Shown here one piece after another: positions 1 to 5,960 of a stretch of DNA of 13,394 nucleotides. Each line of letters begins with the position of its first letter. Position 1 is the first letter of the stretch. The notes beneath the pieces were generated by a model that worked only from the letters and a program-made list of their open reading frames with translations, did not search any database and had not been told where the DNA came from. Source of the DNA: Planctomycetota bacterium (GTDB lineage Bacteria > Planctomycetota > PUPC01); the NCBI GenBank assembly GCA_003559755.1, contig PWKM01000220.1, forward strand, positions 1-13,394, in the 5' to 3' direction. A program made the translations under genes and the position numbers.

Positions 1-535
1 CGTCGTCCTCGGGCATGCATCCGGCGTCGAAGGGGATGCTCAGGCGTTCCCGGCGGCGGGCGTCGATCCCGCACCGGCGGAAGGTCGAGTCGGGGGCGTC
101 GGGCGAGATATAGGCGCGAAGCGGGAACTGGTGGGTCGCCTCGAGGTAGGGCCAGAGCTGATCGCTTCGGATGCCCTCGACCGGCTTGCCCAACAGGCAG
201 CCGGCGCATCGGCCCAGCCAGGCGCCGTACAGCCGGTCGGCCAGCTCCTCGTCGCTCAGCCCCAACTTGAAGCGCCGCCGCCCTTTGGGCCGTTCGCGGT
301 TGATGCCCTCCAAGTCCGACGGCTCGTCATACGGGTAATCCTCGACGATCGGCAGCTCCTGGGCACGGAGGAGGAAATCGCCGGCCGCGGCCCGGACGGC
401 CGGGTCCGTCATGTCGGCGCCCTTGAGCCGTTCGAACTCGGCGCGGACCGACGTGGTATCGCGCCCCTCGTCCTCGAGCTGCTCCAGTTCGCAGGCGAAG
501 TTCTGTTGTTCGAACGGGATCGGAACGTCGCGCAT
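1..535 (-). CDS. ADP-ribosylglycohydrolase family protein, N-terminal part (runs off left edge)
   Basis: The minus-strand reading frame stays open from ATG 535 to the left edge: 178 residues plus one base. Residues 94-121 contain LSDEELADRLYGAWLGRCAG followed by CLLGKPVEG, the hallmark start of the ADP-ribosylglycohydrolase (DraG/ARH-like) domain. The visible part ends in MPEDD (174-178), where family members usually carry the first acidic metal ligands. Residues 1-93 are a charged, non-catalytic extension seen in one large subgroup. The family removes ADP-ribose from proteins or small molecules using Mg2+, but members of this subgroup are mostly uncharacterised, so the substrate is unknown. 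The start is chosen because AGGAGG (541-546) sits 5 bases upstream; the ATG at 540 abuts that site and its frame soon stops. The gene lies 76 bases downstream of the response regulator but has its own strong promoter, so it is probably transcribed separately as well. The catalytic C-terminal part is not visible. Confidence 0.87.
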   Translation of the reverse strand, partial: MRDVPIPFEQQNFACELEQLEDEGRDTTSVRAEFERLKGADMTDPAVRAAAGDFLLRAQELPIVEDYPYDEPSDLEGINRERPKGRRRFKLGLSDEELADRLYGAWLGRCAGCLLGKPVEGIRSDQLWPYLEATHQFPLRAYISPDAPDSTFRRCGIDARRRERLSIPFDAGCMPEDD

Positions 536-570
536 GGCATCCTCCTGGCAGAGCTGTCGTCGATGCCCGG

Positions 571-598
571 ATTATAGACGGCGGCAGGGGCGGGTCAA
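571..598 (-). promoter_or_regulatory. sigma70-type promoter for the ADP-ribosylglycohydrolase gene
   Basis: Read on the minus strand, TTGACC (598-593) and a perfect TATAAT (576-571) are separated by 16 bases. Transcription would start near 564, giving a leader of about 29 bases before the ATG at 535, with the AGGAGG site inside it. The promoter lies in the 76-base gap behind the response regulator stop codon. No hairpin with a T-run marks the end of the regulator gene, so read-through is also possible. Confidence 0.7.
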
Positions 599-611
599 CA
601 GCCCCGCCGGC

Positions 612-1979
612 TCACAACCGATGGTTCTTGAGCTTGCGGTAGAGCGTGGCCCGGTCGATCTCGAGCATGCCGGCCGCCAATTCTTTGTTCCCGTTCGAGG
701 CGTCGAGCGCTTTTTGCAGCATCTGGCGTTCCAGGTATCGGATGGCCGTGCCCAGCGGGGTGACCTCGGACGGCCGGGTGTCCTCGGCGGCGTGCATCGC
801 CTCGTCGGCCACGTTGGCCAGGTCAACGCTGTTGACGAACTCGGGGGCGAGGTGCTCGGGTCCGATCTCCGGCCCGTCGGCGAACGTGACGGCGCACTCG
901 ATGGCGTTCTCGAGCTGGCGGATGTTCCCCGGCCAGTCGGCGTTGGCGAGCAGGGTCGCGGCCGCGTCGCTGATGGCCGGGCTCCGGCGTCGGAACCGCC
1001 GGGCGTGTTTCCGGGCGAAATGCTCGGCAAGCAGCGGGATGTCCTCTCGCCGTTCGCTCAGCGGGGGGATGTGCAGCGGGACCACGTTCAGCCGATAGTA
1101 AAGGTCCTCGCGGAACCGGCCCGCGCCGACCAACTCGTCCAGCCGGTGGTTGGTGGCCGAGACAACGCGGACGTCGATCCCGCGCATCTCGGTACTGCCC
1201 ACCGGCCGCACGGTGCGTTCCTGGAGGCATCGAAGGAGCTTCTGCTGGGTGGCCGGGGTCATCTGTGCCACCTCGTCGAGGAAGAGCGTCCCCCCGTTCG
1301 CCGCCTCGATGAGCCCGATCTTGTCGGCGGCCGCCCCGGTGAACGCCCCCTTGACGTGCCCGAACAGCTCGCTCTGCAGGAGCGTTTCGGTCAGGGCGCC
1401 GCAATCGACCGGGACGAACGGGCCGTCTCTCCGTCCGCTGGTTTGGTGGATGGCCCGGGCGGCGAGTTCCTTCCCCGTGCCGCTCTTGCCGTAGATCATC
1501 ACCGTCGAATCGGTCGGCCCGATCTGCTCGATCAGTTGGTAGAGCCGGCACATGGCCGGGCTTCGGCCGATCATCCCCCCGAAATCGCCCTCCTCCTGTT
1601 CCTGCACGTGGTTCTGTTCGTGGGACTGCACGATCTGGGAGACGCGCTCGACCAGGCCGGGCACGTCCAGCGGCTTGGGGATGTAGTCGGTCGCCCCCTG
1701 CTTGATCGCATCGACCGCCGAGTCGATCGTCCCGAACCCGGTGATGATGATGACGTCCGGAGGGCCGGCCGCCGTCCGGGCCTCCTCGAGCACGGCGAAC
1801 CCGTCCACGTCGTCCATAACCACGTCGGTAATCACCACCGCGTAGCCCCGCTCGGAAAGCTTCCGCAGGGCCTCCCGGCCGCCCAGGGCGGTATCGACCT
1901 CGTGCCCGGCCGAGGCGAGGGCGTGGCCGAGCATCTCGGCGATCCGGGGTTCATCATCGACGACGAGAATCCGGCTCAT
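612..1979 (-). CDS. NtrC-family sigma54-dependent response regulator
   Basis: 455 residues, full length for the family. The receiver domain (about 1-118) has acidic D8, D9 and E10, phospho-acceptor D52, T80 and K102. The AAA+ sigma54-interaction domain (about 134-370) has Walker A GKSGTGKE (164-171), the sigma54-contacting GAFTGA loop (211-216), Walker B TLFLDE (231-236) and FREDLYYRLNV (289-299). A Fis-type helix-turn-helix (about 412-453) contains NKELAAGMLEIDRATLYRKL. By family knowledge, phosphorylation at D52 drives assembly of the ATPase ring, which opens sigma54-RNA polymerase promoters. The start at 1979 is chosen because MSRILVVDDE is the canonical receiver N-terminus and GGAG lies 11 bases upstream; the open frame extends further but looks non-coding. 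No histidine kinase is visible next to it, so it is an orphan in this window. Neither its signal nor its targets can be read from the sequence. Confidence 0.95.
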   Translation of the reverse strand: MSRILVVDDEPRIAEMLGHALASAGHEVDTALGGREALRKLSERGYAVVITDVVMDDVDGFAVLEEARTAAGPPDVIIITGFGTIDSAVDAIKQGATDYIPKPLDVPGLVERVSQIVQSHEQNHVQEQEEGDFGGMIGRSPAMCRLYQLIEQIGPTDSTVMIYGKSGTGKELAARAIHQTSGRRDGPFVPVDCGALTETLLQSELFGHVKGAFTGAAADKIGLIEAANGGTLFLDEVAQMTPATQQKLLRCLQERTVRPVGSTEMRGIDVRVVSATNHRLDELVGAGRFREDLYYRLNVVPLHIPPLSERREDIPLLAEHFARKHARRFRRRSPAISDAAATLLANADWPGNIRQLENAIECAVTFADGPEIGPEHLAPEFVNSVDLANVADEAMHAAEDTRPSEVTPLGTAIRYLERQMLQKALDASNGNKELAAGMLEIDRATLYRKLKNHRL

Positions 1980-2024
1980 CAATGACCGTTCTCCGCAAAA
2001 GCGTCGCGACGTGTACGGTCGAAC

Positions 2025-2053
2025 AGTATAACACAGCGCGTGCGGCATCGAAA
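2025..2053 (-). promoter_or_regulatory. putative promoter for the response regulator
   Basis: On the minus strand a good -10 element, TATACT (2030-2025), lies 17 bases downstream of a weak -35, TTTCGA (2053-2048, 3 of 6 matches). Transcription would begin near 2018, giving a leader of about 39 bases to the ATG at 1979. It faces away from the aminotransferase promoter in the same gap. The -35 is poor, so the call rests mainly on the -10 and its position. Confidence 0.42.
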
Positions 2054-2109
2054 GCGATAGTCCGGCCGGTTGTGACCGCCATCGGGTGCGCTCCATCCGG
2101 CCGGTGACG

Positions 2110-2138
2110 TTGACCGGCCTGGGGGCGCCCCATAGAAT
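2110..2138 (+). promoter_or_regulatory. sigma70-type promoter for the aminotransferase operon
   Basis: TTGACC (2110-2115) and TAGAAT (2133-2138) are separated by exactly 17 bases. Transcription would start near 2145, leaving about 34 bases before the ATG at 2179, with GGAG (2170-2173) as ribosome site. The element is divergent from the regulator promoter, with about 56 bases between the two -35 boxes. No sigma54-type GG/GC element was seen here, so the neighbouring regulator probably does not act directly at this promoter in the NtrC manner. Confidence 0.65.
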
Positions 2139-2178
2139 ACATGCCGTCTTCGGGACAGCCCGCTTGTTCGGAGCCGAT

Positions 2179-3447
2179 ATGAAGCAGAATCCTCTATCCG
2201 AGAAAGCCCGTCGCACCGGCCCCCCGCCCATCTCGTGGCTGATGAGCGCCCGGCTGGACAACCCCGACCTGATATCGCTGGCGGTGGGCTTCGTCGATCA
2301 GGACACGCTGCCCTGCGATGACACCCTCGCCTGCTGCCGCACCATTCTCGAAGACACCCCGCGCGGCCGGGCCGCTCTCCAGTACGGCTCGACGAGCGGG
2401 TTGCCCGCTCTCCGCGAAAGCATCCTCGACCGGCTGACCGTGGAGGCGGGCCTGGCGCCCGACCGGCAGGGGCTGACCCCCGACCACGTCGTCGTCACCA
2501 CCGGCTCCCAGTCGCTGCTCTACCTGATAACCGAGGTGCTGGTCGACCCGGGCGACGTGGTCCTCATCGGCGACCCCTCGTACTTCGTCTATATGGGCAT
2601 CCTGGGCAGCGTGGGCGCCGAGGTTCGGGGCGTGCCCGTGGACGAGAACGGGATGCGCATCGACGCTCTCGAAGACGCGATCGGCTGGCTGCGCGACGAG
2701 GGGAAGCTGGGCCGGCTGAAGCTCATCTACGTGGTCTCGTACTTCCAGAACCCCAGCGGGCTGAGCTTGTCGCCCGAGCGACGAAGGGAGCTCGTCCGGC
2801 TGGTCCGGGATATACGGGCCGAGTCGCCGGTGTTCGTGCTGGAGGACGGCGCGTACCGGGAGCTGCGCTACGCCGGCCCGGCTGATCCGCCCGTCAAGGC
2901 CTACGACAGTGAGAACGATCTGGTCGCATACGCGGGCACCTTCTGCAAGTCGTTCTCGGCCGGGCTCAAGACCGGATACGGCCTGCTGCCCGACCGGCTG
3001 ATCGAGCCGGTCCTGAACGAGAAGGGGAACCTGAACTTCGGCTCGCCCAACTTCAACCAATGCATCCTGGACGAGGCGATCCGGAGCGGCCTGTACGCCC
3101 GCCACGTGGAGACCGTCCGGGCGGGGTACGAATCCAAGCTGCGGCTGGCCTGCGACGCGCTCGGCGAGCATATGCCCGAGGAAGCCGATTGGATCGAACC
3201 GCAGGGCGGCCTGTATATCTGGATGACGCTGCCCTCATCGATCGACACCGGCCCCGCGGGCGAACTGTTCCGCCGGGCGACCGACCACGGGGTGCTGTAC
3301 GTGCCCGGCGAATTCTGCTTCTACCCCGAGCCGGGCCGCGAGAAGCCGAAGAACTGCCTGCGGCTCAGCTTCGGCGTCGAATCGCCCGACACCGTCCGCG
3401 AGGGCATACGCCGGCTGGGACGGGCGGTGGCGGAAACACTGACGTAG
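2179..3447 (+). CDS. PLP-dependent aminotransferase, class I/II (MocR-C/2-aminoadipate aminotransferase-like)
   Basis: 422 residues, full length for a fold-type I aminotransferase. Visible landmarks: LQYGSTSGLPALRE (67-80), the usual YG...G.LR substrate-side motif; TTGSQSLLYL (107-116), cofactor phosphate region; DPSYF (132-136); NPSG (191-194); LEDGAYRELRY (221-231) with PLP-nitrogen-binding D223; GTFCKSFSAGLKTGY (253-267) with the Schiff-base lysine K257; and CLRLSF (393-398) with carboxylate-binding R395. It would be a cytoplasmic enzyme moving an amino group between an amino acid and a 2-oxo acid; the substrate cannot be read off. It lacks the GntR DNA-binding domain of MocR regulators, so it is an enzyme. 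The start at 2179 is preferred over an in-frame GTG at 2086 because GGAG sits 5 bases before it and the extension would cover the promoter. An enolase-superfamily gene follows 42 bases later, suggesting a shared pathway. Confidence 0.92.
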   Translation: MKQNPLSEKARRTGPPPISWLMSARLDNPDLISLAVGFVDQDTLPCDDTLACCRTILEDTPRGRAALQYGSTSGLPALRESILDRLTVEAGLAPDRQGLTPDHVVVTTGSQSLLYLITEVLVDPGDVVLIGDPSYFVYMGILGSVGAEVRGVPVDENGMRIDALEDAIGWLRDEGKLGRLKLIYVVSYFQNPSGLSLSPERRRELVRLVRDIRAESPVFVLEDGAYRELRYAGPADPPVKAYDSENDLVAYAGTFCKSFSAGLKTGYGLLPDRLIEPVLNEKGNLNFGSPNFNQCILDEAIRSGLYARHVETVRAGYESKLRLACDALGEHMPEEADWIEPQGGLYIWMTLPSSIDTGPAGELFRRATDHGVLYVPGEFCFYPEPGREKPKNCLRLSFGVESPDTVREGIRRLGRAVAETLT

Positions 3448-3489
3448 CAAATGCCCCGGACTGGGCACCAAAGGAAAGGACGCGACGGT

Positions 3490-4782
3490 TTGGACATCGC
3501 CCGGACAGACCTCGAGCTGAGACGGGAGCCGTTCGCGCAGCCCTTCGCATTCAAGGGCTCGGCGTTCCACGAGAAGTGGTGCCCGGTGGTCCGGCTCGTC
3601 GATGACGCCGGGCACGAAGCCGTCGGCGTGGGCGGGCTGGCCGTGCTCTGGTCGGACGCCCGCGTGTTCCAGGCACATACCGAGACCGGCGGGAATGCAC
3701 TCCAACTCGCCGTACTCGAAGACGCACTGCGGCTGATACGCGGCGGCAGCTTCGCCGACCCGATGGCCCTGCAGGACGCGATTATCGACGAGGCCCACTC
3801 GTACGCCCGCCGCATCACCGGCCTGGCCGACCTGCGGCTCACCTTCACACTGGTCGCCCTGTCCGCCCTCGACTACGCCGCCTGGCTGCTCTACGCCCGC
3901 GAGAAGGGGATCGACCGGTTCGACGAACTCATCCCCGACCGATTCCGCCCGCACCTCTCGGCCCGACAGACCACCGTCGCCCTGGCACCGGCGGTGGGAT
4001 ACACGATGCCGCCGGAAAAACTCCGAGCACTGCTCGACGCGGGCGTCCACGTGCTCAAGATCAAGATCGGCCGGCCGGGGACCGAGGACGAGATGGTGGA
4101 GAAGGACATCGACCGACTGGACCACATCCACGCTCTCGCGGGCGAGGTCGAGACCGACCGGACCGACTCCGGACGGGTGCTCTATTACCTCGATGCGAAC
4201 GGCCGGTACGAACGGAAAGACTCGATGGCACGCCTGCTGGACCACTGCCGTGACGCGGGCTGGCTCGACCGGATCATCCTCGTCGAGGAGCCGTTCAACC
4301 GCCCGGACGAGCTCGACGTACACGGGCTGCCGGCGCGGTTCGCCGGCGACGAGAGCGTCGAATCGCCCGACGACGTGCGAACCCGAATCGAGCAGGGATA
4401 CGGAGCCATCGCCGTGAAAACGGCGGGGAAGACCCTCTCGCGCAGCTTCCGGATGATCGAGGCAGCCCGCGAGGGCGGGGCGGCCTGCTTCGTCGCCGAC
4501 AACGCCTGCGTGCCCCTGATGGTCGAGTGGAACAAGAACATCGCCGCCCGGCTGCCCGCATTCCCCGGGCTGCCCGGCCAACTGCTCGAATCGAACGGGC
4601 CGGAGAACTACGCCCACTGGGCCGATCTCGCGGCCGAACTCCCCACGCCCGACGCCCCCTGGCTCCGGGCGCGGAACGGAGCGTTCGACCTCGGCGATGC
4701 GTTCTACCAAGAGAGCGGCGGCGTTTTCCGAACGCCGGACGCATACGCCAAGCTGTTCCGCCGAGCCGCCGGCAGCGGTTGA
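3490..4782 (+). CDS. Enolase-superfamily enzyme, muconate-lactonizing/dipeptide-epimerase-like
   Basis: 430 residues from the chosen start. The C-terminal barrel shows the ordered catalytic set of the muconate-lactonizing-enzyme subgroup: KIKIG (190-194) with the KxK lysines K190 and K192; LDANG (234-238) with metal ligand D235; VEEPF (265-269) with E266; GDES (286-289) with D287; and AVKTAG (308-313) with K310 as the opposing acid/base. The N-terminal capping domain spans roughly 1-150. Known members are epimerases, racemases, cycloisomerases and dehydratases that abstract a proton next to a carboxylate; the substrate is not predictable here. The start is uncertain: TTG 3490 has AAAGGA 9 bases upstream, whereas in-frame ATG 3451 lies 3 bases after the previous stop and has no good ribosome site (it would add 13 residues). 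The gene follows the aminotransferase with no promoter seen between, so the two are likely co-transcribed and act on the same amino acid or derivative (inference). Confidence 0.9.
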   Translation: MDIARTDLELRREPFAQPFAFKGSAFHEKWCPVVRLVDDAGHEAVGVGGLAVLWSDARVFQAHTETGGNALQLAVLEDALRLIRGGSFADPMALQDAIIDEAHSYARRITGLADLRLTFTLVALSALDYAAWLLYAREKGIDRFDELIPDRFRPHLSARQTTVALAPAVGYTMPPEKLRALLDAGVHVLKIKIGRPGTEDEMVEKDIDRLDHIHALAGEVETDRTDSGRVLYYLDANGRYERKDSMARLLDHCRDAGWLDRIILVEEPFNRPDELDVHGLPARFAGDESVESPDDVRTRIEQGYGAIAVKTAGKTLSRSFRMIEAAREGGAACFVADNACVPLMVEWNKNIAARLPAFPGLPGQLLESNGPENYAHWADLAAELPTPDAPWLRARNGAFDLGDAFYQESGGVFRTPDAYAKLFRRAAGSG

Positions 4783-4892
4783 CCCGCACCGCAACAGGGC
4801 CGCAATACCGGTTGGTTCTGTCCGACGGCCGAGCACCGCCTTGCGATCCGGCCGGATTATTGATTGACTGGCCGGGCAATGGACCGTACACT

Positions 4893-4901
4893 TGATATAA
4901 T
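4893..4901 (+). promoter_or_regulatory. extended -10 promoter for the phosphoesterase-PEGA-HEAT operon
   Basis: TGaTATAAT (4893-4901) is a perfect extended -10 element: TG, one base, then TATAAT. No good -35 lies 17 bases upstream, which is normal for extended -10 promoters. A TTGACT at 4864-4869 is 26 bases away, too far to pair with it. Transcription would start near 4908, about 22 bases before the ATG at 4930. The rest of the 147-base gap (4783-4929) shows a 12-base perfect palindrome at 4846-4857 and no gene. Confidence 0.55.
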
Positions 4902-4929
4902 AGGTAGAGGGCCCCTGTCAGGAGACGCT

Positions 4930-5406
4930 ATGAAGATCGGGATACTTTCCGACTCGCACGACAATGTGCCGATGGTCGATGCGGCGGTCGCCGCGTTCAG
5001 GGAACGGGGCGTTGAACACGTCATCCACGCGGGCGATTTCGTGGCTCCGTTCGCGGCCAAGCGGCTGTCCGCTCTCGATGTCCCGGTCATCGCCGTCTTC
5101 GGGAACTGCGACGGCGAGCACACGGTCCTGTCCGCGGTGCTGCCGGGCATCGTATCCGGCGCCCGACACGAGACAATCGACGGCAAGCGGTTCGTGATCG
5201 TGCATGCCGCCGAGTGGCTGAGCGACGAGGACCGCCGGGCCGCCGAGGTGATCGTCTGCGGGCACACACACGAGGCGCAAATCGACTATTCCGGGCCGCT
5301 GCTGATCAACCCCGGAGAGTGCGGCGGGTGGGTTACCGGGCGAGCCACCGCTGCGGTGCTCGACACCGAGACGATGTCGCCCGAACTGATCGAGTTGAGC
5401 CCATGA
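4930..5406 (+). CDS. YfcE/MJ0936-type metallophosphoesterase
   Basis: 158 residues, typical of this small single-domain family. All metal-binding motifs of the calcineurin-like phosphoesterase fold are present in order: SDSHDN (7-12) with D8 and H10, GDF (35-37) with D36, GNCD (58-61) with N59, VHA (91-93) with H92, and GHTHEA (111-116) with H112 and H114. Family members use two divalent metals to hydrolyse phosphodiesters in the cytoplasm; the natural substrate of most is unknown. There is no signal peptide. The start at 4930 is preferred because MKIGILSDSH is the canonical N-terminus and GGAG lies 5 bases before it; an upstream in-frame TTG at 4864 would run through the promoter. The stop codon overlaps the start of the PEGA lipoprotein gene (ATGA at 5403-5406), so the two are translationally coupled. 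Confidence 0.95.
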   Translation: MKIGILSDSHDNVPMVDAAVAAFRERGVEHVIHAGDFVAPFAAKRLSALDVPVIAVFGNCDGEHTVLSAVLPGIVSGARHETIDGKRFVIVHAAEWLSDEDRRAAEVIVCGHTHEAQIDYSGPLLINPGECGGWVTGRATAAVLDTETMSPELIELSP

Positions 5407-5960
5407 GAAGACAGATCGACAAACCGCTGGCCCTGGTGGCCGCACTGGCGTTCGTGTTCGGCGCGGGATGCGTGACAAGAACCATCTCGGTCCACTCCGA
5501 CCCGCCCGGAGCGCGGGTCTATCTCGACGGCGAAGACATCGGCCAGACCCCGGTGGTCGGCCATCGGTTCGAGTTCTACGGCGTGCGGGAGTTCGTGCTC
5601 GTCAAGCCGGGCCACGAGGTGCAGCGCCGCACGGTGAACATCAGGACCCCGTGGTACAGCATGTTCCCCATCGATATTGTGACCGAACTCCTGCTGCCCA
5701 TCCCCATCCGGGACGACCGGTATTACCACTTTGACCTGCCCCAGACCGAGCGGGCCGAGGTCACCGCGGTGATGCGCGACGCCCACCATACGCGCCAGGA
5801 GGCGCGGACCCGCATCGAGGCCGCCCGCGAGCGGGCCCGATATCGCCCGCCCGCCTACGTGGTCAAGGACGCGGAGAAGCCGTTCATCCTCTGGGCGCCG
5901 TGGATCGGCCCGCCGCGCCTGGACCCCGAAGACCAGGAAGAGGTGCCGATAGAGCCGTGA
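5403..5960 (+). CDS. PEGA-domain lipoprotein
   Basis: 185 residues. An export signal (positive MRRQIDK, then hydrophobic LALVAALAFVFGAG) ends at C23, a likely lipidated cysteine; the lipobox FGAGC is imperfect because position -3 is G rather than L. A PEGA domain follows at about 28-75: TISVHSDPPGARVYLDGEDI then GQTPV, the classic surface-protein beta repeat. Next comes a conserved-looking YG.R...VKPGHE...R.....PWY region (59-85), and an Arg/Glu-rich, probably helical stretch (about 125-148). The tail is rich in Pro and acidic residues (167-185). Proteins of this layout are frequent in Planctomycetota, with no established function; a role as an envelope-anchored structural or binding protein is inference. 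The start overlaps the phosphoesterase stop, and the stop overlaps the HEAT-protein start (TGATG), so all three are coupled. Confidence 0.85.
   Translation: MRRQIDKPLALVAALAFVFGAGCVTRTISVHSDPPGARVYLDGEDIGQTPVVGHRFEFYGVREFVLVKPGHEVQRRTVNIRTPWYSMFPIDIVTELLLPIPIRDDRYYHFDLPQTERAEVTAVMRDAHHTRQEARTRIEAARERARYRPPAYVVKDAEKPFILWAPWIGPPRLDPEDQEEVPIEP

Noticed and set aside
411..1985. Long plus-strand open frame of 524 codons opposite the response regulator.
   Set aside because: It is the reverse shadow of the regulator, with no recognisable domain, and arises from codon bias in GC-rich DNA.
2061..2105. TCCGGCCGGT repeated at 2061-2070 and 2096-2105 between the divergent promoters, considered as regulator boxes.
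   Set aside because: The same 10-mer also occurs inside the HEAT coding region at 6711-6720, and CCGGCCGG is expected by chance in DNA this GC-rich.
3235..4836. Long minus-strand open frame of 533 codons opposite the enolase-family gene.
   Set aside because: Shadow frame: the plus strand carries every catalytic motif of the enolase superfamily and a ribosome site, while the minus product has low-complexity composition and no domain.
4829..4845. GAGCACCGCCTTGC considered as a sigma54 -24/-12 promoter.
   Set aside because: The GG of the -24 box is AG, and the spacing to TTGC is one base short, which sigma54 does not tolerate.
4846..4857. Perfect 12-base palindrome ATCCGGCCGGAT upstream of the phosphoesterase promoter, considered as an operator.
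   Set aside because: It is built around the common CCGGCCGG core and has no second copy of the full palindrome in the window; mentioned only in the promoter entry.
4864..4901. TTGACT at 4864 as a -35 partner of TATAAT at 4896.
   Set aside because: The spacer is 26 bases, far beyond the workable 15-19; the extended -10 explains the site better.
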